Positions 41,647 to 51,023 are shown, counted from the stretch's first letter. The stretch is DNA of 64,000 nt from Actinoallomurus liliacearum (GCF_039542035.1 NZ_BAABHJ010000038.1:65335-129334), one strand, 5' to 3'. Notes: generated by a model from the sequence alone, not told the origin. Translations and numbers: made by a program.

Positions 41647-42660
41647 ATGAGCACGGACAAGGCGGTCAAGGACGACTTCCTCCGACAGGCGGCTCCGTAC
41701 CGGCGCGAGCTGCTGGCGCACTGCTACCGCATGCTCGGCTCGGTGCACGACGCGGAGGACCAGGTCCAGGAGACGTACCTGCGCGCGTGGCGCTCCTACG
41801 ACGGCTTCGAGGGCCGGTCCTCGCTGCGGACGTGGCTGCACCGGATCGCCACCCGCACGTGCCTGACCGCCCTGGAGAGCCGGGGTCGCCGGCCCCTGCC
41901 GACCGGTCTCGGCGAGCCGAGCGCCGACCCGTACGACACGCCGATCGAGCGGTCCGAGGTGCCCTGGCTGGAGCCGATCCCCGACGCGATGGCCGGTGCC
42001 GAGCACGCCGACCCCGCCGCGATCGTCGCCTCCCGGGAGAGCATCCGGCTCGCGCTGATCGCCGCCCTGCAGCACCTGCCGCCCCGGCAGCGCGCGGTGC
42101 TGATCCTGCGCGACGTGCTGAAGTGGCGGGCCGCCGAGGTGGCGGAGGCGCTGCACACGACCACCACGGCGGTGAACAGCATCCTGCAGCGCGCCCGCGC
42201 CCGGCTCGACGAGGTGGCGACTCCACCGGAGGATCTGGCCGAGCCGGCGTCGGCGGAGGAGCGTGAGCTGCTCGCCCGTTACGTCCGGGCGTTCGAGGAA
42301 TACGACGTCGCCGCCATCGTGGAGCTGCTCACTGCGGACGCCGTCTGGGAGATGCCGCCCTACACCGGCTGGTACCAGGGCGCCGAGAACATCGGCCGGC
42401 TGATCGGCGGGCAGTGCCCCGCCGACGGCCCGGGCGCGATGCGGCTGGTCTCGACCCGGGCGAACGGCCAACCGGCCTTCGCCGTCTACATGCGCGCCGC
42501 CGACGGCGCGCACCACGCCTTCGCGCTGCAGGTGGTCACGCCCGCGCCCACCGGGGTCGCGCACGTCGTCATGTTCTTCGACCTGCGGCTCTTCGCGAAG
42601 TTCGGGCTGCCGGCGGTGCTGCCGCCCGTGCCGGCGGCGCCGATAGCATCGGTGCCATGA
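41647..42660 (+). CDS. ECF sigma factor with SnoaL-like C-terminal domain (SigG/TIGR02960 type)
   Basis: A 337-residue sigma factor. Region 2 is residues ~10-95 (YRRELLAHCYRMLGSVHDAEDQVQETYLRAWRSYDGF). Region 4 is residues ~130-195 (LQHLPPRQRAVLILRDVLKWRAAEVAEALHTTTTAVNSILQRARARL). A SnoaL/NTF2-like domain (VRAFEEYDVAAIVELLTADAVWEMPPY...GWYQGAENIG) fills residues 210-325. Such C-terminal domains replace a classical anti-sigma factor in ECF41/ECF56-like groups. ATG 41647; its stop overlaps the AraC start (ATGA). Confidence 0.93.
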   Translation: MSTDKAVKDDFLRQAAPYRRELLAHCYRMLGSVHDAEDQVQETYLRAWRSYDGFEGRSSLRTWLHRIATRTCLTALESRGRRPLPTGLGEPSADPYDTPIERSEVPWLEPIPDAMAGAEHADPAAIVASRESIRLALIAALQHLPPRQRAVLILRDVLKWRAAEVAEALHTTTTAVNSILQRARARLDEVATPPEDLAEPASAEERELLARYVRAFEEYDVAAIVELLTADAVWEMPPYTGWYQGAENIGRLIGGQCPADGPGAMRLVSTRANGQPAFAVYMRAADGAHHAFALQVVTPAPTGVAHVVMFFDLRLFAKFGLPAVLPPVPAAPIASVP

Positions 42661-43475
42661 GCCGGGAGGTCGCGCACTACCGGCGGCACCCGGCCGAGCC
42701 GGGTGTCGACCTGCTCAGCGCCCGTTACGTCACCCACCGCTACGCCAGGCACGCGCACGCCACCTACACCGTCGGACTGATCGAGTCCGGGGTGGAGGAG
42801 TTCGAGCACGCCGGGTCGCTGCTGCGGGCGACCACCGGCCAGCTCCTGCTTCTGAACCCGGAGGTCGTCCACACCGGTCACGCGGGCGTCCCCGAGGGCT
42901 GGCGCTACCGCGTGCTGTACCCCACGGTCGACGTCGTCGCGCAGATCGCCGCCGAGCTGGGCGCCCCGTCCGGCACGCCCTACTTCCCCCAGACGGTGCT
43001 GGACGACCCGGAGGCCGTCCGGCTGCTCCGCGCCGTGCACCACAGCGCCGACGGCGGCGACGCGCTCGCGGCCTCCTCCACGCTGCACCGGGCGCTCGCC
43101 GGCCTCCTGCGCCGCCACGCCGCCCGGCCGCCGCGGTCGGTCTCGCGCGGCGCGCCGCCGCGGGCGGTCCGCGCCGCCCGCGAGATCCTTCACGAGCGGC
43201 TGTCCGACCCGCCGTCCCTCGACGACCTGGCCGCCACGGTCGGCGCCGGCCGGTTCGCCCTCCTGCGCGCGTTCCGCGCCGCGTACGGGCTGCCGCCCCA
43301 CGCCTACCTGGTCAACCTGCGGGTCCAGCGCGCCCGGGCCCTCCTGGACGCCGGTGTCCGGCCCGCCGAGGTCGCGGCCGACCTCGGATTCACCGACCAG
43401 GCGCACCTGACCCGCCATTTCAAGCGGATCGTCGGCGTGCCGCCCGGCGCCTACCTGCTCGGCCGCCCCGCCTGA
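42657..43475 (+). CDS. AraC family transcriptional regulator
   Basis: A 272-residue regulator with an N-terminal cupin-like sensor (VTHRYARHAHATYTVGLIESGVEEFEHAG, then LLLLNPEVVHTGHA) and a C-terminal pair of helix-turn-helix motifs (LDDLAATVGAGRFALLRAFRAAYG and PAEVAADLGFTDQAHLTRHFKRIVG). ATG 42657 overlaps the sigma-factor stop (ATGA), so the two are coupled. AzlC/AzlD lie 287 bp downstream on the same strand, and members of this AraC group often sit beside AzlCD exporters, making those genes a likely target. Confidence 0.92.
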   Translation: MSREVAHYRRHPAEPGVDLLSARYVTHRYARHAHATYTVGLIESGVEEFEHAGSLLRATTGQLLLLNPEVVHTGHAGVPEGWRYRVLYPTVDVVAQIAAELGAPSGTPYFPQTVLDDPEAVRLLRAVHHSADGGDALAASSTLHRALAGLLRRHAARPPRSVSRGAPPRAVRAAREILHERLSDPPSLDDLAATVGAGRFALLRAFRAAYGLPPHAYLVNLRVQRARALLDAGVRPAEVAADLGFTDQAHLTRHFKRIVGVPPGAYLLGRPA

Positions 43476-43540
43476 CCACCCCACCGGCACCCATCCGCTC
43501 GGCCGCCCCACTCGCCCGACCGGCCCGCCCGGCGCCTACC
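43442..43540. repeat. Echoes of the AraC gene 3' end
   Basis: Two short blocks from the last codons recur downstream of the stop: GCTCGGCCGCCCC (43457-43469) at 43497-43509, offset 40, and GCCCGGCGCCTACC (43442-43455) at 43527-43540, offset 85. The stop codon at 43473-43475 lies between original and copies. Confidence 0.7.
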
Positions 43541-43762
43541 CGGGAGGACCACACTTCGTGTCCCGCTTCTTCATGCCAACGGTCGTGGTCCCCGAGGACC
43601 CGGTGACCGGGCAGAACGCTCGATGAGTCCCGGCTCCCGCGAATGAGCCGCTTTGTGTCACTCTGTCCACCCGATCGCCGAGGCTTCTCGTCCAGGAAGG
43701 CGCCGGACTGAACTGCAATTTCGTGCAAGACCGGTAGATGTCGGGCCGCTTAGCCTGCGGGC

Positions 43763-44464
43763 ATGGATTCGCAGACACGTCCTGCCGTCCGCGACGGACT
43801 GGGCGTCGGCCTGGCGGTCGGCCTGTCCGGGCTGGCGTTCGGGGCCGCCGCGGTCGCGGCCGGGCTCGGTGTGGCGCAGGCCTGCGCGCTGAGCGTCGTG
43901 GCGTTCACGGGGGCGTCGCAGTTCGCGCTGATCGGGGTGGTCGCCGGGGGCGGCAACCTGATCGCGGGGGCTCTCGGCGCCGTCCTGCTGGGCGGCCGCA
44001 ACGCCCTGTACGGCCTGCGGCTCGCGCCGACGCTCGGCGTGCGCGGGTGGCGCCGGCTGCTGACCGCCCATCTGGTCATCGACGAGACGACCGCGGTGGC
44101 CACGGCCCAGCCCGCCCCCCGGTCGGCTCGCGCGGGTTTCTGGGCCACCGCGATCAGCCTCTACCTCACCTGGAACCTCTCCACCCTGTTCGGCGCGCTC
44201 GGCGCGGCCCGGCTGGGGAACCCGGAGACGTACGGTCTCGACGTGGTCGGTCCGGCGGCGTTCCTCGCCCTGCTGTGGCCCCGCCTCACCTCCGGCGGCA
44301 CCGAGCGGATCGTGGCGCTGCTCGCGATGGCCATCGCAGTCGCGACCACGCCGCTGCTGCCGCCGGGCGTGCCGATCATGCTGGCGGCGGTCGCCGCGCT
44401 GGCCGGGATCGTACGCCGCACTCCCCCGGTACGCCCCGCCCCCGAAGAGCTCTCGAGAGTCTAG
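43763..44464 (+). CDS. azlC: AzlC family branched-chain amino acid exporter, large subunit
   Basis: A 233-residue inner-membrane protein with about six to eight helices. The AzlC signature is GLSGLAFGAAAVAAGLGVAQACALSVVAFTGASQFALIGVVAGGG near residues 20-65, followed by LGGRNALYGLRLAP near 77 and VIDETTAVATAQ near 105. With AzlD it exports branched-chain amino acids and analogues such as azaleucine. azlD follows after 11 bp. Confidence 0.95.
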   Translation: MDSQTRPAVRDGLGVGLAVGLSGLAFGAAAVAAGLGVAQACALSVVAFTGASQFALIGVVAGGGNLIAGALGAVLLGGRNALYGLRLAPTLGVRGWRRLLTAHLVIDETTAVATAQPAPRSARAGFWATAISLYLTWNLSTLFGALGAARLGNPETYGLDVVGPAAFLALLWPRLTSGGTERIVALLAMAIAVATTPLLPPGVPIMLAAVAALAGIVRRTPPVRPAPEELSRV

Positions 44465-44475
44465 ACAGGAGAGTC

Positions 44476-44787
44476 ATGGCCGTCTGGATCGCCGTCCTCG
44501 CGACGGGGCTCGGCTGCTACGCGCTCAAACTCGCCGGGCTCGTCGCCCCGCAACGTGTGCTGGACGACGAGCGGGTGCGGCGGTTCACCGCGCTGGTACC
44601 GGTCGCGCTGCTGACCGCGCTGGTCGCCGTGCAGACACTGGCGCACGGCCGCACGCTGGAGCTGAACGGTCCCCGGCTGGCCGGCCTCGCCGCCGCCGTC
44701 GTCGCGCTGCTCCTGCGCGCTCCGTTCCTCGTCGTGCTGGTGGTCGCGGCCGCCGTCGCCGCCGGCCTCCGCGCGCTCGGCGGCTGA
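44476..44787 (+). CDS. azlD: AzlD family exporter, small subunit
   Basis: A 103-residue protein with three or four helices (VWIAVLATGLGCYALKLAGL, FTALVPVALLTALVAVQTLA, LAGLAAAVVALLLRAPFLVVLVVAAAVAAGL). Typical size and position of AzlD immediately after azlC. ATG 44476 is preceded by CAGGAGAG. It forms the exporter complex with AzlC. Confidence 0.92.
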   Translation: MAVWIAVLATGLGCYALKLAGLVAPQRVLDDERVRRFTALVPVALLTALVAVQTLAHGRTLELNGPRLAGLAAAVVALLLRAPFLVVLVVAAAVAAGLRALGG

Positions 44788-44797
44788 ACCGGACGCG

Positions 44798-45799
44798 CTA
44801 CAGGTCGACGACCGAGAGCAGCCGAGGCGTCTGGTTGAGCCGGCGGGCGCCCATGTCGGTGCAGACGACGACGTCCTCGATCCGGGCCCCGTACAACTCG
44901 GGCAGGTAGACGCCGGGTCCGATCGACATGGTCACACCCGCGTCGAGGACGGTTCCGTCCTCGGGTGTCAGGTAGGGCGGCTCGTACGCGTCGAGGCCGA
45001 TGCCGTGGCCGGTCCGGTGGAGGATGAACGCGCCGTACCCGTTGTCCGTGATGACCTCGCGGGCGATCGCGTCGATCTCGCCGACCGCCACACCGGGGCG
45101 TACCGCCTCGCACGCGGCGGTCTGCGCGGCCAGCACCACCGAGTACATGGCCTCGAAGTCCTCGGGCGGCTCGGCCACCACGAACATCCGCGCCGTGTCG
45201 GAACAGTAACCGCCGTACCGGCCGCCGAGGTTCACCCGGACGGCGTCACCGGGGTTGATCACCCGGGCGGAGGGGCGGTGGTGGGGATCGGCCGAGTTCT
45301 CCCCCGCCGCGACGGCCACGGACACGATCTCCTCATGCCCGGTCTCGAGCAGCAGGGCCCGCAGCCGCCGCGCCATCTCGCGCTCCGTCGAGCCGGACCA
45401 GGTGAGGTCGCGCGCCGCGACCAGCGCCCGGTCGACCGCGTTCGCCGCGCGGTCCATCACCTCGATCTCCTCGGCGGACTTGCGCATCCGCAGCGGGGCG
45501 AGCAACGGCGCGGCGGAGGCGATCGGCGTCTCCGGGCCGAGCGACGCCTGCAGGGCGAGCAGCTCATGGGCCGGCATCTGCGGATCGACGGCGACCCGCG
45601 CGCCGACGGGGATGAGCGCGACCACGTCGCGAGGCGTGTCGACCGCGTGGACCGGCGAGCCGTCGGGCGTGACGACGAGGAAGGTCGGGAGCGTCGCCTC
45701 GAGGAGGTACCTCAGGTTCGACGACGGCCGGAGGACGAGCACGTCGACGGCGTGCGCGGTGAGCAGGGACCGGAGCCGGTCCAGGCGTTCCGCGCTCAC
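44798..45799 (-). CDS. M24 (Xaa-Pro/creatinase-like) peptidase homologue with altered metal site
   Basis: A 333-residue protein: creatinase-like N-domain (residues 1-110) and pita-bread M24 domain. Where M24 enzymes have five metal ligands, this protein reads Asn in VRVNLGG (expected Asp), Asp in CSDTARMF, His in HRTGHGIGLDAYEPPYL, Gly in MSIGPGVYLPELYGARIEDV (expected Glu) and Glu in RIEDV. Two of five are changed, so metal-dependent peptidase activity is doubtful; creatinase-like or non-metallo hydrolysis is an alternative. GTG overlaps the dppF-type stop (GTGA), tying it to dipeptide uptake. Confidence 0.85.
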   Translation of the reverse strand: MSAERLDRLRSLLTAHAVDVLVLRPSSNLRYLLEATLPTFLVVTPDGSPVHAVDTPRDVVALIPVGARVAVDPQMPAHELLALQASLGPETPIASAAPLLAPLRMRKSAEEIEVMDRAANAVDRALVAARDLTWSGSTEREMARRLRALLLETGHEEIVSVAVAAGENSADPHHRPSARVINPGDAVRVNLGGRYGGYCSDTARMFVVAEPPEDFEAMYSVVLAAQTAACEAVRPGVAVGEIDAIAREVITDNGYGAFILHRTGHGIGLDAYEPPYLTPEDGTVLDAGVTMSIGPGVYLPELYGARIEDVVVCTDMGARRLNQTPRLLSVVDL

Positions 45800-46716
45800 T
45801 CGGCGGCCGAGCCCGGTGCGTCGTAGAGCCAGCAGGCCACTCCCCCCAGGGGCACCGGCTCCCGGACGGAGCAGACGTCCATCGCGCTGGGGCAGCGTGG
45901 ATGGAATCGGCAGCCCGAGGGCGGCGCCGCCGGATTCGGGACGTCACCGGGGAGTTCGGCGGGGAGCGTGCCGGAGCCGTCCGGCGTGGGGATCGCGGCG
46001 AGCAGCGCCCGGGTGTAGGGGTGTTTCGGGTCGTCCCAGACCTCCGCGGTCCGGCCGATCTCCACGATCTTGCCGAGGTACATCACCGCGATCCGGTCCG
46101 CGATCAGCCGTACCACCGACAGGTCGTGACTGATGAACAGCAGCCCGGCGCCGGATTCGACGGCGAGGGACCGCATCAACCCCGCGACCTGCGCCTGCGC
46201 GGAGGCGTCCAGCGCGGAGATGGGCTCGTCCCCGATCAGCAGGGACGGTTCCGCGGCGAGGGCACGGGCGATGGCGATGCGCTGCCGCTGCCCGCCGGAG
46301 AACTCATGCGGGTACCGGCCGGCCATGTCCGCGTCGAGACCGACCCGTTCCAGGAGCTCTCCCGGTGTCGCCTCGCCGCGGACCCCGTCGGCGATCTGCC
46401 TCCCCACCCGGCGGCGCGGGTTGAGCGAGGCGTACGGGTCCTGGAACACCATCTGGATCCGGGTCAGCGCCGGATCGCGGCGGCGCAGGCCGAGCGGGCG
46501 TACCGGGCGGCCCTCGAACGCGACCGAACCGCCGGTGGGAGCGGTGATCCCGCAGACGGCGCGGGCGAGCGTCGACTTCCCGCAGCCGGACTCGCCGACC
46601 AGGCCGACGACCTCACCGGGCTCGACGGTGAGGCTCGCTCCCGCGACGGCCCGGACCGGCGGCCGGCCGGGGGTGTGGTGGTCGACGACCAGGTCCTCGA
46701 CGGTCAGAAGCGTCAT
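45796..46716 (-). CDS. Dipeptide/oligopeptide ABC transporter ATPase (DppF type)
   Basis: A 306-residue ATPase with Walker A GESGCGKST near residue 44, Q-loop VFQDPYASLNPRRRV, signature FSGGQRQRIAIARAL near 138, Walker B LLIGDEPISALD, and H-loop FISHDLSVV. The OppF/DppF C-terminus (PNPAAPPSGCRFHPRCPSAMDVC) contains the cysteines proposed to hold an iron-sulphur cluster. Coupled to the other ATPase (ATGA overlap) and to the M24 gene. Confidence 0.95.
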   Translation of the reverse strand: MTLLTVEDLVVDHHTPGRPPVRAVAGASLTVEPGEVVGLVGESGCGKSTLARAVCGITAPTGGSVAFEGRPVRPLGLRRRDPALTRIQMVFQDPYASLNPRRRVGRQIADGVRGEATPGELLERVGLDADMAGRYPHEFSGGQRQRIAIARALAAEPSLLIGDEPISALDASAQAQVAGLMRSLAVESGAGLLFISHDLSVVRLIADRIAVMYLGKIVEIGRTAEVWDDPKHPYTRALLAAIPTPDGSGTLPAELPGDVPNPAAPPSGCRFHPRCPSAMDVCSVREPVPLGGVACWLYDAPGSAAE

Positions 46717-47573
46717 GAGTCCTCCTTCCTTGCCCGACCAACCCGCCCCGACCGACCTCCCGGCGTCGGGGGGGCGACTCGGAGGGCTGCGCCTTCGATT
46801 CCCTCGCTCCGGTCGGGCAGCGCGTCCAGCAGGGCACGCGTGTACGGATCGGCCGGCTCGCGCATGACCCGCGCCCGCGGCCCGGTCTCGACGAGGCGGC
46901 CGTCCCGCATCACGCTGATCACGTCGGCGACCGACGACATGACGCCGAGGTCGTGGGTGATGAGCAGCACCGCCAGGCCCAGGTCGTCGCAGAGGCCGCG
47001 CAGCAGCCGGAGGATGCCGGCCTGCACGGTGACGTCCAGCGCCGTCGTCGGCTCGTCGGCGATCAGCACCTGCGGATCGCAGGCGAGGGCGATGGCGATC
47101 GCGATCCGCTGCCGCATCCCGCCGGAGAACTGGTGCGGGTACCGGTCGAGCGCGTTCTCCGGATCGGGGATGCGCACCTTGCCGAGCAGTTCCGCGGCCC
47201 GTGCGCGCGCCTGCCGCCGGTCCAGCCTCAGGTGATGGCGCATGGGGTCGGTGAGCTGGCGTCCGATGGAGAGCATGGGGTGCAGGCTGGTCGACGGGTC
47301 CTGGAAGACCATGCCGACCTCGCTGCCGCGCCGCTTGTTCATCGCCTTCGGCGAGAGCGTCAGCAGATCGGTGTCGCCGAGTGAGATCGTCCCGCCCATA
47401 CGCGCGCCGTGCGGCAGCAGGCCGAGGACGGCCAGGCCGGTCATGGTCTTGCCCGAGCCGCTCTCCCCCGCCAGCCCGTGCACCTTCCCCGCCTCCAGGG
47501 CGAGGTCGATGCCGCGGATGATCGGTCGGCCGCCCAGCTCGACGGTCAGTCCCTCGATGGCCAGGATCGTCAC
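46713..47573 (-). CDS. Dipeptide/oligopeptide ABC transporter ATPase (DppD type)
   Basis: A 286-residue ATPase with Walker A GESGSGKTM near 38, Q-loop VFQDPSTSLHPMLSI, signature FSGGMRQRIAIAIAL near 150, Walker B VLIADEPTTALD and H-loop LITHDLGVM. The family's C-terminal Cys-rich OppD motif is not preserved here; the tail is Gly/Arg rich. GTG 47573 overlaps the permease stop (GTGA). Confidence 0.94.
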   Translation of the reverse strand: MTILAIEGLTVELGGRPIIRGIDLALEAGKVHGLAGESGSGKTMTGLAVLGLLPHGARMGGTISLGDTDLLTLSPKAMNKRRGSEVGMVFQDPSTSLHPMLSIGRQLTDPMRHHLRLDRRQARARAAELLGKVRIPDPENALDRYPHQFSGGMRQRIAIAIALACDPQVLIADEPTTALDVTVQAGILRLLRGLCDDLGLAVLLITHDLGVMSSVADVISVMRDGRLVETGPRARVMREPADPYTRALLDALPDRSEGIEGAALRVAPPTPGGRSGRVGRARKEDS

Positions 47574-48415
47574 AGCGCCCGCTCCTTGATCGCCCTGGCG
47601 GTCCGCGGGTCGAGCGCGTCGCGCATGGTGTCGCCGAGGAAGTTGAACGCCATCACCACCGTGAGGATGGCCAGCCCCGGGAAGACCCCGACCCACCACT
47701 TGTCGAACACCTGCGTGGCCGACGCCACCATCGCCCCCCATTCCGCGGTGGGCGGCTTGGCGCCGAGGCCGAGGAACGACAGGCCGGACAGCAGCAGCAG
47801 CTGGGTGCCGATGTCGAGGGTGGCGAGCACCAGGATCGGCCCGGTCACGTTGGGCAGCACGTCGGTGCGGAGGGAGCGCCAGACGGAGAACCCCAGCAGC
47901 CGCCCGCTGAGCACGAACTCGCGGGTCCGGATGCCGAGCACCAGCCCGCGGGTGACGCGCGCGTACGCCGGCCAGGAGACGACGAGGACCGCCAGCACCG
48001 CGTTGCGCAGGCTCGCGCCCAGCGACGCGGCCACGGCCATCGCCAGGATCACGGTCGGGAAGGCGAAGACCAGATCCGCCACGCGCATGATCGTCTCGTC
48101 CACCCACCGGCCGAAGTAGCCGGCGCAGGCGCCGAGCAGGCCGCCGATGACGACCGACAGCGTCACCAGCAGCAGGGTCAGCGGAATCGACAGCCGCGCG
48201 CCGTACAGCACCCGGCTGAACACGTCCCGGCCGAGGTCGTCGGTGCCGAACCAGTGCGCGCCGCCGGGCGGGCTCAGCCGGGGGAACTTCTGCGCGAGCG
48301 GATCGTACGGGGCGAGCACGGGTGCCGCGATCACGACGATCAACCAGGCGACGGTGACGACGAGGCCGGTCACGGCGAGGGGTCTGCGCCATGCCTCCGG
48401 AAGGCGGTGGATCAC
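47570..48415 (-). CDS. Dipeptide ABC transporter permease (DppC type)
   Basis: A 281-residue permease with six helices. It has the N-terminal HWFGTDDLGRDVFSRVLYGARLSI and the EAA loop LSGRLLGFSVWRSLRTDVLPN near residue 185. GTG 48415 overlaps the DppB-type stop (GTGA). Forms the membrane channel with the other permease. Confidence 0.94.
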   Translation of the reverse strand: MIHRLPEAWRRPLAVTGLVVTVAWLIVVIAAPVLAPYDPLAQKFPRLSPPGGAHWFGTDDLGRDVFSRVLYGARLSIPLTLLLVTLSVVIGGLLGACAGYFGRWVDETIMRVADLVFAFPTVILAMAVAASLGASLRNAVLAVLVVSWPAYARVTRGLVLGIRTREFVLSGRLLGFSVWRSLRTDVLPNVTGPILVLATLDIGTQLLLLSGLSFLGLGAKPPTAEWGAMVASATQVFDKWWVGVFPGLAILTVVMAFNFLGDTMRDALDPRTARAIKERAL

Positions 48416-49437
48416 GTGCTCCTCACTCTCGGGTCGATCACGCCGTACAGCACGTCGACGATGAGGTTGACGACGACGTAGATCGCGCCGACCACCAGCC
48501 CGACGCCCATGACCGCGGGCAGGTCGAGATTGGTCGCGCTCTTGTACGCGTACTGTCCGATGCCGGGCCAGGCGAAGATCGACTCCACCAGCACCGTGCC
48601 GGACAGCAGGCTCCCGAAGGCGAGGCCGGCCACCGTGATGACCGGGACCAGTGCCGCTCGCAGCACGTACCGCAGCAGCACCACGTGTCCGGGCAGGCCC
48701 TTGGCCCGAGCCGCCCGCACGTAGTCCTGGCCGAGCACCTCCAGCACCGCCGAACGGGTGAACCGGGTCAGCAGCCCGATGGTGTACGCGGCGAGCACCA
48801 GCGCCGGCAGCGCCAGGTGGCCGACGGCGCTGGCGAACACGTTCCACTGGCCGGCCATCGCCGCGTCCACCGTGTACAGGCCGGTGACGTGCGGCGGCGG
48901 CGACATGGTGGGCGCGAGGCGTCCGGAGCCGGGGGCCAGCCGCAATCGGTAGAACACGAAGTAGAACGCGAGCAGGGCCAGCCAGAACGTCGGTACCGAC
49001 ACCCCGGCGAGGCTCGCCACCCGCAGGAACTGGTCGACGATCCGGTCCCGGCGCAGCGCCGCGATCACTCCGAACGCGACGCCGACCACGAGCGACAGCA
49101 CCAGCGCCGCGCCGGCCAGCTCGAACGTGGCGGGCACGAACTCCGCGAGGTCCGCGTCGACCGAGCGGTGGCTCTGCTGTGACTCACCGAGGTCGCCATG
49201 AGCGAGATCGCGCAGGTAGTTGACGTACTGGACCGGCAGCGGCTTGTCGAGGCCGTGCTGCTCGCGGAACTGCTTGACGATCGCCGGGTTGCCGAGGGCC
49301 TGTTGCCCCAGGTTGGCGGCGGCCGGGTCACCCGGCACCAGGTTGGTGAGGGTGAAGGTGACCAGGGTGACCCCGACGGCCAGCAGTACGGAGACCGCCA
49401 GCCGCCGGGCCAGAAAGCGGATCAGCTGGTTCTTCAC
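48412..49437 (-). CDS. Dipeptide ABC transporter permease (DppB type)
   Basis: A 341-residue permease with six helices. The OppB/DppB N-terminus FLARRLAVSVLLAVGVTLVTFTLTNLVPGDPA and the EAA loop DYVRAARAKGLPGHVVLLRYVLRAALVP near residue 240 are clear. GTG 49437 overlaps the stop of the binding-protein gene (GTGA). Confidence 0.94.
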   Translation of the reverse strand: MKNQLIRFLARRLAVSVLLAVGVTLVTFTLTNLVPGDPAAANLGQQALGNPAIVKQFREQHGLDKPLPVQYVNYLRDLAHGDLGESQQSHRSVDADLAEFVPATFELAGAALVLSLVVGVAFGVIAALRRDRIVDQFLRVASLAGVSVPTFWLALLAFYFVFYRLRLAPGSGRLAPTMSPPPHVTGLYTVDAAMAGQWNVFASAVGHLALPALVLAAYTIGLLTRFTRSAVLEVLGQDYVRAARAKGLPGHVVLLRYVLRAALVPVITVAGLAFGSLLSGTVLVESIFAWPGIGQYAYKSATNLDLPAVMGVGLVVGAIYVVVNLIVDVLYGVIDPRVRST

Positions 49438-51023
49438 TTGCTGCCGAGCGCCGAGAGGTCGATGGTCCACACCGGGTTCAGCGCCAGGCCCGTCACCGAG
49501 GACGCGCTGACGACGTGCTGGCTGGGCTGGAACAGCGGAACGATCGGGCCGGCCTGGTTCAGCTGCGCCTGGATCTGCTGGTACTGCTGGGCCCGGTCGC
49601 CGTCGACGGCCCGCGCGGCCTTGTCACCGGCCTGCTCCAGCGCCCCGTCGTCGCCCTTCTTCCAGCCCGCCCGCAGGCCGATGAGCTTGCCGGGCAGGAA
49701 GGCGAGGTAGTCGCTGGCGTCCGGGTAGTCCGGGCTCCACCACCACAGGCCCATCTCCTCCTTGCCGTCGCGGTAGTTCTGCAGCGCGGTCGCGATCGGC
49801 GCGGGAGCCAGGTCGACGGTGATGCCGACCTCCTTCAGGTTCGCCTGGATGCGCTCGGCGAGCGGCTGGAAGGACAGACCGTTGAGCGTGAAGTCGCTCG
49901 GGAACTCCAGCTTGACCTTCGGGTTCGTGACCCCGCTCGCGGCGAGCGCCGCCTTGGCGCCGGCCACGTCGCGCTTGGTCGCCTGGTCCGCGGGCAGCGC
50001 GCCGTTGATCATCGACGGCACGATCCCGGCCGCCTGGACCGAGCCCTCGCCGGCGAGCTGGAGCAGCCCCTGGTAGTCGATGCCCTTACGGACGGCCTCG
50101 ACGAACTTCGGGTTGGACGTGACCTTGCTGACGGAGGCGCTGTGGTTGGCCAGCAGGAAGAACACGCTCGCCGACGCGCCCTTGGCGGTCTGCAGGCCGC
50201 CGGCGATCCCCTGTGCCTGATCGGCCGACAGGTCCACCGCGATCTGGCTGTCGCCCCGCTGCACGTTCAGCTTCTGCGTCGGCGCCTGAACGTTGCGGAT
50301 CACCACCTTGCGGTACACCGGCTTGGTCGTGCCCCAGTACTTGTCGTTGGCCTTGAGCACGACCTGCGTGCTGGCGTTGAACGACTCCAGCTCGTACGGG
50401 CCGGAGCCCGCGGACTGGCCGTTGAGGAACGACTCCGCCTTGTCGTCGGCGCCCTCGGTGCCACCGTGCGCCTTGACGACCTTGGAGTTGACGATGCCGA
50501 GCGCCGGGTTGGGCAGGATGAACGGCAGCGCCGGGTTCGGCTGCGGCGACCGGAGCTCGATGGTCGTGTCGTCGACCTTCTTCACGGTCACGCCGTCCAG
50601 CAGGAACGACGGGTTGCCCTTGAGGTCGCGGACCCGGTTCAGCGAGAACACCACGTCGTCGGCGGTGACCGGGCTGCCGTCGGAGAACGTGGCCCCCTGC
50701 CGCAGCTTGAGCGTCAGCGTCTTGCCGTCCTTGGACACCTGGTACGACTCGGCCAGCGCGGGCACGGGCTTGCTGACGTCGGATCCGGTGAAGGTCAGCA
50801 GCGTGTCGTAGAGCGCTCGGTCGACCATCAGGCCGGTCTGCTCGTACATCCGGCCGGGGTCGGCGGTCTTCAGGTTGAAGGACGTGTCGACGACCAGCGT
50901 CTTGCCTCCGGACGCCGAGGACGACGAGGAGGATCCGCCGCCGGAGCATGCGGTCAGGCTGATCGCGGACGCCACGAGGACGGGCAGGATCGCCCGCCGG
51001 GGCGCGGAGCGCAGGCTCGGCAT
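49434..51023 (-). CDS. Dipeptide-binding lipoprotein (SBP_bac_5)
   Basis: A 529-residue substrate-binding protein with a lipoprotein signal: basic N-terminus, hydrophobic stretch LPVLVASAISL and lipobox LTAC with Cys26, then a Ser-rich linker. The SBP_bac_5 core includes LAESYQVSKDGKTLTLKLRQGATFSDGSPVTADDVVFS near residue 105-140. The mature protein is tethered outside the membrane and delivers peptides to the permease. ATG 51023 has a GGAGG site. It starts the operon dppA-B-C-D-F-M24 and diverges from an Lrp regulator. Confidence 0.94.
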   Translation of the reverse strand: MPSLRSAPRRAILPVLVASAISLTACSGGGSSSSSSASGGKTLVVDTSFNLKTADPGRMYEQTGLMVDRALYDTLLTFTGSDVSKPVPALAESYQVSKDGKTLTLKLRQGATFSDGSPVTADDVVFSLNRVRDLKGNPSFLLDGVTVKKVDDTTIELRSPQPNPALPFILPNPALGIVNSKVVKAHGGTEGADDKAESFLNGQSAGSGPYELESFNASTQVVLKANDKYWGTTKPVYRKVVIRNVQAPTQKLNVQRGDSQIAVDLSADQAQGIAGGLQTAKGASASVFFLLANHSASVSKVTSNPKFVEAVRKGIDYQGLLQLAGEGSVQAAGIVPSMINGALPADQATKRDVAGAKAALAASGVTNPKVKLEFPSDFTLNGLSFQPLAERIQANLKEVGITVDLAPAPIATALQNYRDGKEEMGLWWWSPDYPDASDYLAFLPGKLIGLRAGWKKGDDGALEQAGDKAARAVDGDRAQQYQQIQAQLNQAGPIVPLFQPSQHVVSASSVTGLALNPVWTIDLSALGSK

